Source of the DNA: Gemmatimonadota bacterium
GTDB lineage: Bacteria > Gemmatimonadota > Gemmatimonadetes > Gemmatimonadales > GWC2-71-9
Direction of reading: 5' to 3'
NCBI GenBank assembly: GCA_003221825.1
Contig: QHUE01000230.1
Location: 1 to 6,655 of the forward strand
Length of the DNA stretch: 6,655 nucleotides
The notes under the pieces were generated by a model that saw only the letters and a program-made list of their open reading frames with translations, ran no database searches and was not told the origin of the DNA. Of this stretch, positions 1 through 6,460 are shown piece after piece (the stretch's first letter is position 1; each line of letters begins with the position of its first letter). A program made the position numbers and the translations under genes.

Positions 1-1
1 G

Positions 2-1180
2 ACGGCAATCGTGTGGGCCAGTCATGGCGACCGCGTAGACGAGCCGCCGCCGCATTTCCGCGTCACGGCGACGAGCGCCAACGCGCCCGTCGCCGGGATG
101 CAGCACGACCAGAAGCCGATTTACGGAGTGTTGTTTCATCCCGAGGTCGCGCACACGCCGCGCGGTAGCGAGATCCTGCACAACTTCCTGTTCGACATTT
201 GCGGCTGTGTCCCCGACTGGACGCCCGGGCACTTCATCGATCACGAAGTCGCCCGTATCCGTGAGCTGGTCGGTCCGAAGGGACGCGCCATTTGCGGCCT
301 GTCGGGCGGCGTCGACTCGGCGGTCGCTGCCGCACTGGTGCACCGGGCCATCGGCGATCGCCTCACGTGTGTGTTCGTCGACCACGGATTGTTGCGCCGC
401 GGTGAGCGCGAACAGGTCGAGCAGACGTTCCGCGCGCACCTTGGCATGGATCTCCGCGTCGTGGATGCGACGCATCGATTCCTCAAAGAGCTCAAGGGCA
501 TCGAGGACCCCGAGGAAAAGCGGCGGCGCATCGGCCATACGTTCATCGACGTGTTCGAGGACGCAGCTGCCCACGTCCAGGGTGATGTCGGCTTCCTCGT
601 GCAGGGGACGCTGTATCCCGACGTCATCGAGTCGTCGTCACCCAAGGGCGGCCCATCGGCGACGATCAAGACGCATCACAATGTCGGCGGGCTGCGTCCC
701 AACCTGCCGTGGCAGCTGATCGAGCCGCTGCGTGAGCTGTTCAAGGACGAGGTGCGCCAGGTGGGCCGCGAGCTCGGGTTGCCCGACGCAATCGTGGGAC
801 GACACCCGTTCCCGGGTCCCGGGCTCGCCATCCGCGTCCTCGGTCCCGTCAATGAAGAGCGGCTCGATCTGTTGCGGCGGGTCGATGCGATTTACCTGGA
901 GGAGATCCGCGCGGCGGGGTTGTACGACCAGATCTGGCAAGCGTTCGCCGTACTCCTTCCCATCAAGTCGGTCGGCGTGATGGGTGACGGGCGCACCTAC
1001 GACCACGTCGTCGCGCTCCGCGCGGTCACGAGCCGTGACGGCATGACCGCCGATTGGTTCCCGTTTCCGCACGACGTTCTGGGCCGGATTTCCAACCGCA
1101 TCATCAACGAAGTGCGCGGCGTAAATCGCGTCGCGTACGACGTCAGCTCGAAACCCCCGGCGACGATTGAGTGGGAGTAA
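2..1180 (+). CDS. guaA: GMP synthase (glutamine-hydrolysing), 5'-truncated by the window edge
   Basis: This enzyme makes GMP from XMP, ATP and glutamine in the cytosol, the last step of guanine nucleotide synthesis. The visible 392 residues open in the final part of the class I glutamine amidotransferase domain. VWASHGDRV is followed by FHPEVAHT, whose His and Glu are the last two members of the Cys-His-Glu triad. The ATP pyrophosphatase domain follows, with its P-loop GLSGGVDS at about 295-320. The C-terminal dimerisation domain carries PGPGLAIRVLG and ends with the family-typical PPATIEWE. GuaA is usually about 510-525 residues, so roughly 120-130 N-terminal residues, including the catalytic Cys, lie to the left of the window. 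The frame is open from base 2 without an internal break. The stop codon overlaps the start of the next gene, which suggests one transcript. Identification is close to certain. Confidence 0.97.
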   Translation, partial: TAIVWASHGDRVDEPPPHFRVTATSANAPVAGMQHDQKPIYGVLFHPEVAHTPRGSEILHNFLFDICGCVPDWTPGHFIDHEVARIRELVGPKGRAICGLSGGVDSAVAAALVHRAIGDRLTCVFVDHGLLRRGEREQVEQTFRAHLGMDLRVVDATHRFLKELKGIEDPEEKRRRIGHTFIDVFEDAAAHVQGDVGFLVQGTLYPDVIESSSPKGGPSATIKTHHNVGGLRPNLPWQLIEPLRELFKDEVRQVGRELGLPDAIVGRHPFPGPGLAIRVLGPVNEERLDLLRRVDAIYLEEIRAAGLYDQIWQAFAVLLPIKSVGVMGDGRTYDHVVALRAVTSRDGMTADWFPFPHDVLGRISNRIINEVRGVNRVAYDVSSKPPATIEWE

Positions 1181-2646
1181 CGACCCGGCACGCGGTTCTC
1201 TTTTCGGCCCTCCTCGCCGCGGCGGTCGCGGCGCCCTCAATCCGCAATGAGTTCGTCGCCGACGATCGCTGGGTCGTCGCCGGGCGGACGGTGCTGCAGC
1301 ATCCGCCGTCGGTGGGTGCTGTGCTCGCGGAACCCTACTGGCCGGTCACGTTCGGAGGATCGATGTGGCGGCCGGCGGTGCTGATCTCTTTCGCGCTCGA
1401 TTATCGCGTTTCGGAAAGCCCGCACTGGTTTCACGCGACCAACGTCGTGTGGGCCGCCATCGCCACGGCCTTGTTTGCGCTGCTCGCGTGCGAGCTGGGC
1501 GGGCCGCTCGTGGGCCTCATCGCCGGGCTGCTGTTCGCCGTGCACCCGGTGCACGTAGAGGCCGTCGCGAACGTCGTGGGGCGGGCGGAGATGATGGCGG
1601 CGGCTGGTTACGCCGCGGCACTGCTGTGCGCGCTGCGCGCGGAGCACCGCCGGGTGTACCTGCTCGGGGTCGCCGCCGGCGCCGCGTTTGCGATTGTCTC
1701 AAAGGAGATCGCGGCCACGCTGCCGGCGACGGTGTTCCTCGTGTACATCGCCCGCGGGATCGATTGGCGCAGCGCGTGGCGACCCGCGGTGGCGGCGACG
1801 GTACCGATCGTGGCCTATTTCGTCGTGTACGCGCTGGTGAATACCCACGCGGTCTTCTTCGCGGGCGGACTCGCGGTGGGACTGGAGGGGGTGGGAATGC
1901 TGCGGCGCACCTCGGCCATGGTGCCGATCTCGCTGCAGTGGTGGCGTCTGTTGCTGGTTCCCGCGCATCTCTCCGCTGACTATTCGCCGGGTGAGCTGAC
2001 GGTCGTGAGCGGCATGACATTCGGTCACGTCGCCGCCGTCCTGGTGTGGGGGATCGTGGGCTACGCAGCGTGGCGCACGAGGCGCACCGTCCCCGGAATC
2101 GCGATCGGCCTCGCGTGGCTCGTCATCACGATATCGCCCGTGGCGAACATCGTCGTGCCGACCGAGTTCCTGGTCGCCGAGCGGACGCTGTACCTGCCAT
2201 CGTTCGGGGTCGTGTTCGCGCTCGCGTCGCTGGCCGCGTGGGCTCCGTGGTCCCCGCGGGTCCGGACAGCGGTCGTCGGGGTCGTTGTGGCCCTGAGCGC
2301 AGCGCGCAGCATCGCCCGCGTGCCGGCGTGGCACGATGATGAAACGCATTACCAGGCGCTCAAACGCGACGCGCCGCGTTCCTACCGGACGCTCTGGCTC
2401 GAAGGGAATGACGAATTTGCCGCGGGGCGGTGGGGCAGTGGGGAGCAGCTGTTGCTCAAGTCTATCGCCTTCGCGCCCAATGCCGCCGGTCCCCGGTACG
2501 ATCTCGGCCGCTTCTACATCCGAGCCAAGCTCTGGCAGCCGGCGATCCGACAACTGCAAGCCGCGGTTGCCGTCGACAGCGCGTTCGAGCCGGCGCGTGC
2601 GGCGCTACGCGAAGCCCTTCAGGCGGCCGGCGACACGGCTCGCTAG
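1171..2646 (+). CDS. TMTC/PMT-like membrane glycosyltransferase with C-terminal TPRs
   Basis: This 491-residue polytopic membrane protein resembles the TMTC group of GT-C glycosyltransferases, which in the known members transfer mannose from a lipid-linked donor to protein. The features seen are a first membrane segment at about residues 8-24, an Asp pair (D31 D32) in the following loop, and NEF just before it. HPVHVEAV at 125-132 has an acidic residue (E130) in a place typical of the family. ADYSP lies near 270, and AERTLYLPS at 336-344 matches the conserved AERYLYLPS signature. Many hydrophobic segments fill residues 90-385. The last 85 or so residues are soluble, Ala-rich and helical, like about two TPR units. 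The GTG start at 1171 lies inside the end of guaA (10-base overlap), and no other start lies near the first membrane segment. No clear Shine-Dalgarno is visible, so translational coupling to guaA is likely. The acceptor and the sugar cannot be told from sequence. Confidence 0.8.
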   Translation: MGVTTRHAVLFSALLAAAVAAPSIRNEFVADDRWVVAGRTVLQHPPSVGAVLAEPYWPVTFGGSMWRPAVLISFALDYRVSESPHWFHATNVVWAAIATALFALLACELGGPLVGLIAGLLFAVHPVHVEAVANVVGRAEMMAAAGYAAALLCALRAEHRRVYLLGVAAGAAFAIVSKEIAATLPATVFLVYIARGIDWRSAWRPAVAATVPIVAYFVVYALVNTHAVFFAGGLAVGLEGVGMLRRTSAMVPISLQWWRLLLVPAHLSADYSPGELTVVSGMTFGHVAAVLVWGIVGYAAWRTRRTVPGIAIGLAWLVITISPVANIVVPTEFLVAERTLYLPSFGVVFALASLAAWAPWSPRVRTAVVGVVVALSAARSIARVPAWHDDETHYQALKRDAPRSYRTLWLEGNDEFAAGRWGSGEQLLLKSIAFAPNAAGPRYDLGRFYIRAKLWQPAIRQLQAAVAVDSAFEPARAALREALQAAGDTAR

Positions 2647-3095
2647 ATGTTCTTTTCCTCGAGGAGCGCGAGAAACTCGGCGGGCGTCTTGAGCTTGGCG
2701 AGCCGCGCCGGCACATCCGACTCCTTGGCGAACTGCGCAATCTTCCCCAACACCGGCAGATATTGGTTGGACACTTCCAATGGTGGCGCGACGATCAGGA
2801 AGAAGTCGTTGACGGGCTGATCGTCGATCGCCTTGAAGTCGATCCCCTTGGCGCTGCGACCGAACGCGCACCGGAGCCGCGTGACCACAAGCGACCGGCA
2901 GTGGGGAATCGAGATATGCTGTCCGATGCCGGTCGACCCGAGCGTCTCCCGGCGCTTCAGCATCTTGAACAGCATCGCCTGCGCCTTTTCGTCGAGCTTG
3001 AGCAGCCCGACCAGCTCTTTCAGCACCGCGTCCTTCGAGGTGCTCTGGAGCTCGAGCGTGATCGCATCTTCGGAGAAGAATTCGCGCAGGCGCAT
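2643..3095 (-). CDS. ptsN: PTS EIIA type-2 domain protein (PtsN/EIIA-Ntr-like)
   Basis: This single-domain protein of 150 residues has the usual length of EIIA-Ntr (PtsN) and fructose/mannitol-type EIIA. It would take a phosphate from an HPr-like protein in the cytosol. The hallmark is the stretch ETLGSTGIGQHISIPHCR at residues 50-67, where His65 is the expected phosphorylated residue. It starts MRLREFFSED, a common beginning for the family, and contains the conserved core APPLEVSNQYLPVLG at 103-117. No EIIB or EIIC domain and no sugar transporter lie nearby, so a regulatory role of the PtsN kind is more likely than sugar uptake. It is transcribed against the upstream glycosyltransferase gene and ends in the same CTAG. 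It diverges from the Dus-LarB gene. No Shine-Dalgarno is visible before the ATG. The family is secure; the exact paralogue is less so. Confidence 0.88.
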   Translation of the reverse strand: MRLREFFSEDAITLELQSTSKDAVLKELVGLLKLDEKAQAMLFKMLKRRETLGSTGIGQHISIPHCRSLVVTRLRCAFGRSAKGIDFKAIDDQPVNDFFLIVAPPLEVSNQYLPVLGKIAQFAKESDVPARLAKLKTPAEFLALLEEKNI

Positions 3096-3115
3096 TCGCG
3101 CGCGAAAGGTAAATC

Positions 3116-3145
3116 TTGGTTGCTCCGTGCGCAACGCGCTATTAC
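3116..3145 (+). promoter_or_regulatory. Candidate sigma-70-like promoter for the Dus-LarB gene
   Basis: In the 60-base divergent spacer, TTGGTT (3116-3121) and TATTAC (3140-3145) are separated by 18 bases and resemble -35 and -10 boxes. A transcript would start near 3152, only a few bases before the ATG at 3156. No Shine-Dalgarno is seen before that ATG, so a leaderless or nearly leaderless mRNA is possible. This is inferred from consensus resemblance only. Confidence 0.35.
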
Positions 3146-3155
3146 GTTCCACCGC

Positions 3156-4607
3156 ATGGACTTCCCGTATCCCGTCAAGCACGGCTTCCCGCTCTTGCTC
3201 GCGCCTATGGCGGGGGTGTCGGAATCCCCATTCCGGCAGATTTGCCGCCGCTACGGGGCCGACGTCGTCGTATCCGAGTTCATTTCCTCGGTCGGGATCT
3301 CGCTCGGGATCGAGCGGGTGCTCGCCGAGATGCGGTTTGAGGAGGTCGAACGGCCGATCGGCATCCAGATCTATGGCGCCGACTCGGGCGTCATGGCGAC
3401 GGCGGCCGCCCTGGTCACCGAGCTGTTCGAGCCGGACTTCGTGGACATCAACTTTGGGTGTCCGGTCAAGAAGGTCGTCCGGAACAACGGCGGCTCCGGC
3501 TGCCTCAAGGACATGGGCCTGGTCCGCGGCATCATTCAGGCGGTTCGAGACGCGACCCGTCTCCCGGTGACCGTGAAGATCCGCAGCGGCTGGGATGAGA
3601 CGCAGCGCGACCCCGTGGAGATCGCGCTCCGCTGCCAGGATGCCGGCGCCCAGGCGCTGACGCTGCATCCGCGGACCCGCACCCAGATGTATCAGGGCGC
3701 GGCGAACTGGGACGAGATTGCCGCCGTCGCTCGGGCCCTCACGATTCCCGTCATCGGCAACGGCGACATCCGGGCGCCCGAGGACGTCGTGGGGATTCGT
3801 GCTCATACGCACTGCGCCGGCGTCATGATCGCACGGGGCTCCTTCGGGAATCCCTGGCTGTTCGCCCAGGCGCGCGACCTGCTCGACGGCCGGACGAAAC
3901 GTCCTGATCCGACGCCCGAGGAGCGCTTCCGCACCGCGCTCGAGCATGCGCGGCTGCTGCCGTTCGCGACGATCGATCATCTCCGGCCCATCACCCAGGG
4001 GCATCAGGAGGTGATCTTTTGTCCGGGCAAGACGGTCGGCCAGGTCGTGGCCATCGCCGAGCGGCTCGAGGTGGCGGGCGGCAGTTTCCTGGCGACCCGC
4101 GCCGACAGCGCGCAGGCGCAGGCTCTCGTTGCGCGCTTTCCCCGCGTGGAGATCAATGAGCTCGGCAGGACGGCGTACCTGCCGCCGGACCCCGAGCCGG
4201 CGCCCACCGGTCGAGGCACCGTGCTCGTTTGCACTGCCGGTACGAGCGATTTGGCCGTCGCGGAAGAAGCTGCCGTCAGCGCGCGGGCGCTCAAGAATCG
4301 CGTCGAGCGCCTCACCGACGTCGGCGTCGCGGGAATTCATCGCCTGCTCACCCAGACTGACGTGCTGCGCTCGGCGAGCGTCATCATCGTCGTCGCCGGG
4401 ATGGAAGGCGCCCTCCCCAGCGTCGTGGGCGGGCTCGTCAAAGTTCCGGTCATCGCCGTCCCGACCAGCGTCGGCTATGGTGCGTCGTTCGGCGGGCTGG
4501 CCGCACTTCTCGCCATGCTGAATTCCTGCGCGTCCGGCGTCACCGTGGTCAACATCGACAACGGGTTTGGCGCCGCGGCCGCCGCGAGCCGCATCAATCA
4601 TTCGTAA
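3156..4607 (+). CDS. In-frame chimera: DusB-like tRNA dihydrouridine synthase (N-terminal part) joined to LarB (C-terminal part)
   Basis: This is one uninterrupted frame of 483 residues. Residues 1-268 are the FMN-binding TIM barrel of a Dus enzyme, which reduces uridine to dihydrouridine in tRNA. They show LLLAPMAGV near the start, the catalytic Cys102 in NFGCPVKKV, Lys141 in VKIRSG, His171 in TLHPRTR, and GNGDI. The match stops at about EERFRTALEHARLL, where the helical C-terminal tRNA-binding domain (about 70 residues in DusB) should begin. From P269 on, the sequence is LarB, the carboxylase/hydrolase acting on nicotinic acid adenine dinucleotide in the nickel-pincer cofactor pathway. It shows ATIDH, EVIFCPGKT, TAGTSDLAVAEEAA, VVAGMEGALPSVVGGLV, PTSVGYGASFGGLAALLAML and VNIDNGFGA. 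Cys458, 25 residues from the end, sits where the catalytic Cys of LarB is expected. About 30 N-terminal LarB residues are absent. No separate larB start is visible. It is either a genuine fusion or the product of a deletion between two neighbouring genes. Both halves are confidently recognised; whether the fusion is real is not known. Confidence 0.85.
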   Translation: MDFPYPVKHGFPLLLAPMAGVSESPFRQICRRYGADVVVSEFISSVGISLGIERVLAEMRFEEVERPIGIQIYGADSGVMATAAALVTELFEPDFVDINFGCPVKKVVRNNGGSGCLKDMGLVRGIIQAVRDATRLPVTVKIRSGWDETQRDPVEIALRCQDAGAQALTLHPRTRTQMYQGAANWDEIAAVARALTIPVIGNGDIRAPEDVVGIRAHTHCAGVMIARGSFGNPWLFAQARDLLDGRTKRPDPTPEERFRTALEHARLLPFATIDHLRPITQGHQEVIFCPGKTVGQVVAIAERLEVAGGSFLATRADSAQAQALVARFPRVEINELGRTAYLPPDPEPAPTGRGTVLVCTAGTSDLAVAEEAAVSARALKNRVERLTDVGVAGIHRLLTQTDVLRSASVIIVVAGMEGALPSVVGGLVKVPVIAVPTSVGYGASFGGLAALLAMLNSCASGVTVVNIDNGFGAAAAASRINHS

Positions 4608-4617
4608 ACGCGCCCAA

Positions 4618-5947
4618 GTGCGGCGCTGGATCGCCCTCGCGCTGCAGCTCGTGGGGATCTCCGCCGTTGCGGTCGGTGCCTGGCGCGGGGCCCTCTGGGC
4701 CGTCATCGCCGCGTTGGGCGCGGCGGCGGCGGCGCTCGGGTGGACGATTCGCTGGCGGCCGGGGCGGCTCCGTCGTCGCGGGCCGCCGCCTCTGGCCTTG
4801 AGCGAAGTGCTCGATTTGTTGCGGCAGGCGTACGGGGCGAGCGTCGGATGGGCAGTCGGGGATGATGGTCCGTTCGACGTGCCGCCCGCGCTGTCGGCGC
4901 ACATCGGGGTCGAAGAGCGGCGGCGGGGTGCCGCCCTCGTGCAGCTCGCGTCGGTGGATGGGCGTCTGCATATCGTCCGCGACCCCGAGGCCACGTATGT
5001 CGCCGTCGGCGACTTTCCCTACGCGGCCGGCCTCGTGTTCGAGGGCTCCGCCCACACCGAGATGCTGATCGATGTCGTCGCCGGCGCGTTGCGGCGCTTT
5101 GTCGCCGGCATGCGATTGGCCGAAGAGCAAACCAGCATTCCTCGCGCGCGGATTGTGGCCGGCCGGGTGGCGCGAGTGCTGGCCGGCGCCGTGACGCTCG
5201 AGGGCATGGCGCGCGCTTCGGTCGAGCTCGGCGAGCAGATCACGCATCGCGCCGTGGCGCTGGTCGTGGCGACGGAGGATCAGCCTCGCATCATTGCGGT
5301 GTCGAAGGCGGCCGATCGCCGCCTTGCCGGCGTCCAGCTTGCCCCCGATTCCCCGGTCGCCCGGGCGATCGCGTCCGGAATTCCCGTCGCGACTCGGGGC
5401 AGTGAGGACGTGTTCGGTTCTGGCGTCCCCGAACGACGCCGCAGCGAGCGCGCCGGCACCGCCTATCCGTTGCTCGACGGGTCGATTGTCATCGGCGCGT
5501 TCGTCTTGCTGGGACCGCCCCTGGACGCCGACGCGCCGCTGCTCGACGACCTGAGCCCCTTGCTTGCGGACGTCGGCCCTCGGATCGCGGCGGCGCGGGC
5601 GGTGCACGACGCCGAGCGCCGCGCCGTCGTGGATCCGTTGACGGGTCTGCGGAATCGCCGCGAATTCGAGCGCACCCTCGCCACGGCGGGCCGGGCATCG
5701 GGAAGTGGCGCCGCGCACGCCCTTGCGGGAAGGGATGGAAGTGGCGGAGCGCATTCGCCGCTCGGTGGCGGAGAAGCCGCTGCGGTGGAGCGGCTCGGTC
5801 TATCCGTTGACCACGTCGTGTGGCATCGCGTCGTGCCCCGAGCTCGTGGGCGACGTGTTGAACTTGCCCGCGGCGGCCGATGCGGCGCTCTATCGGGCCA
5901 AGCAGGCGGGGCGCAATCGGGTTGAAAAGGCGACCGCAGGTCACTAA
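4618..5947 (+). pseudogene. Membrane-anchored GGDEF (diguanylate cyclase) gene with internal deletion and frameshift
   Basis: The GTG at 4618, 10 bases after the preceding stop, is the likely start. A TTG at 4567 overlapping the previous gene is possible but less likely. The product begins with two hydrophobic segments (about residues 5-42). A soluble sensory region with one or two GAF-like domains follows. DPLTGLRNRREFERTLA, the standard opening of a GGDEF domain, is encoded at about 5632-5684. The frame then changes near 5717-5728. The next recognisable piece (TPLREGMEVAERIRRSV, then SCGIAS, and AADAALYRAKQAGRNRV) is the end of a GGDEF domain in another frame and stops at 5947. The missing middle is roughly 55-65 residues and includes the metal-binding Asp helix and the GGDEF active-site motif, so cyclic-di-GMP synthesis is not expected. 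If read on in the first frame, the protein ends at 5925 in unrelated sequence. Family assignment is strong; real decay versus assembly error is open. Confidence 0.82.
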
Positions 5948-5950
5948 GCT
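5922..5950 (+). promoter_or_regulatory. Candidate sigma-70-like promoter for ssrA
   Basis: TTGAAA (5922-5927, five of six to the -35 consensus) and TAAGCT (5945-5950, three of six to the -10 consensus, keeping its first two bases and last T) are spaced by 17 bases. The predicted start near 5957 lies about 14 bases before the mature tmRNA 5' end, allowing a short trimmed leader. The boxes overlap the last codons and the stop of the GGDEF remnant. Confidence 0.4.
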
Positions 5951-5970
5951 TCACCCCGCTCCGTTGTTTG

Positions 5971-6324
5971 GGGGGCGACAGGCTTCGACGGGTTTGGTGA
6001 GGGTACTGTTGCGTGCCCAGGTTCTCAGTCACCTGGTAAATCAACTGGGACTATACACAAGCCAATTCTGAACTGGCTCTGGCTGCGTAAGCTTCGGCTT
6101 CACGCACCTGCGTGAGTGGCAGCCCGCCTGAGGCGGCGCTCACGTATCGCAAAGTCGGGCTGGCGGCGCTTGGGGCCTCAACGAGTGCCGCAAGAGACTT
6201 CAGAGGCTTGTTGCTACCAGGGCTGACGAGGCGCCGAGGTAGCGAGACCACAAAGCCTTGTCTACGCACGTAGGAGCGGTATCGGAGTCATGCTCGGACC
6301 GGGGTTCGATTCCCCGCGCCTCCA
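5971..6324 (+). ncRNA. ssrA: tmRNA (transfer-messenger RNA), complete, one-piece
   Basis: This RNA rescues stalled ribosomes and tags their products for proteolysis, acting with SmpB and alanyl-tRNA synthetase. The 5' end GGGGGCG (5971-5977) pairs with CGCCTCC (6317-6323) as a seven-pair acceptor stem. The third pair is G-U, the alanine identity signal, and A6324 is the discriminator base. The CCA tail is not encoded. The conserved 5' tRNA-like stretch GACAGGCTTCGACGGG follows the stem. The T arm is CGGGG (6300-6304), TTCGATT, CCCCG (6312-6316). A pseudoknot of the PK1 type is readable: CCAGGT (6017-6022) pairs with ACCTGG (6031-6036), and TCTCAGT (6023-6029) pairs with ACTGGGA (6044-6050). 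The tag frame starts at 6061. A hairpin after the tag (6085-6092 with 6097-6105, UUCG loop) holds the stop codon, as helix 5 does in known tmRNAs. The length of 354 bases is normal. Confidence 0.97.
6061..6090 (+). other. tmRNA tag-peptide reading frame (ANSELALAA)
   Basis: The resume codon GCC at 6061 begins a nine-codon frame, read as A-N-S-E-L-A-L-A-A and closed by TAA at 6088-6090. The ALAA ending is the usual degradation signal recognised by ClpXP-type proteases. An A four bases before the resume codon agrees with the position known to set the frame in E. coli tmRNA. The frame assignment is secure from the ending; the exact first residue is inferred. Confidence 0.88.
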
Positions 6325-6350
6325 CTGCCTTCTGTGCCTTCCGTGTGCCT

Positions 6351-6387
6351 TACCGCGCGCCGCGCTGGAGTCCAGGGCGCGCCGGTA
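6351..6387. terminator. Strong GC-rich hairpin downstream of ssrA, possible terminator without a T tract
   Basis: TACCG (6351-6355) pairs with CGGTA (6383-6387), with GC-rich inner arms and CTGG/CCAG around a three-base loop, apart from small bulges. It starts 26 bases after the mature tmRNA end. No run of T follows on the + strand, so it is not a classical intrinsic terminator. It could stop transcription weakly or protect the precursor 3' end. A second small hairpin, CGCGA (6392-6396) with TCGCG (6400-6404), follows. Confidence 0.35.
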
Positions 6388-6460
6388 GGGCCGCGACCTT
6401 CGCGAGTGCTTCCCGCCCGGCGACGGGTTGGTGCTTAAACGAGCTGCGCCAGGCGCACGT

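Noticed and set aside
1517..2559. Open frames on the minus strand opposite the glycosyltransferase
   Set aside because: They are Arg/Pro-rich with no motifs and lie opposite a well-supported membrane protein with clear family signatures.
2430..3155. Upstream extension of the Dus-LarB frame giving a 725-residue protein
   Set aside because: The extra N-terminal part is antisense to the PTS EIIA gene and out of frame with the glycosyltransferase. It has no family resemblance, while ATG 3156 gives a normal Dus N-terminus.
4567..4617. TTG start for the GGDEF gene inside the LarB coding region
   Set aside because: It would add 17 residues rich in Pro, Arg and Ala in front of the first membrane segment with no ribosome-binding site. 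The GTG at 4618 just after the preceding stop is simpler, though not proven.
2643..4994. Long open frame on the minus strand covering the Dus-LarB gene and the start of the GGDEF gene
   Set aside because: Only its last 150 residues (the PTS EIIA protein) show family sequence. The rest is low-complexity Arg/Ala/Asp-rich translation antisense to recognisable genes, a usual by-product of GC-rich coding DNA.
6290..6324. A separate tRNA gene suggested by the GGTTCGATTCC T-loop sequence
   Set aside because: There is no anticodon arm directly upstream. The T arm and acceptor strand pair with the tmRNA 5' end at 5971-5977, so this is the tRNA-like domain of ssrA.
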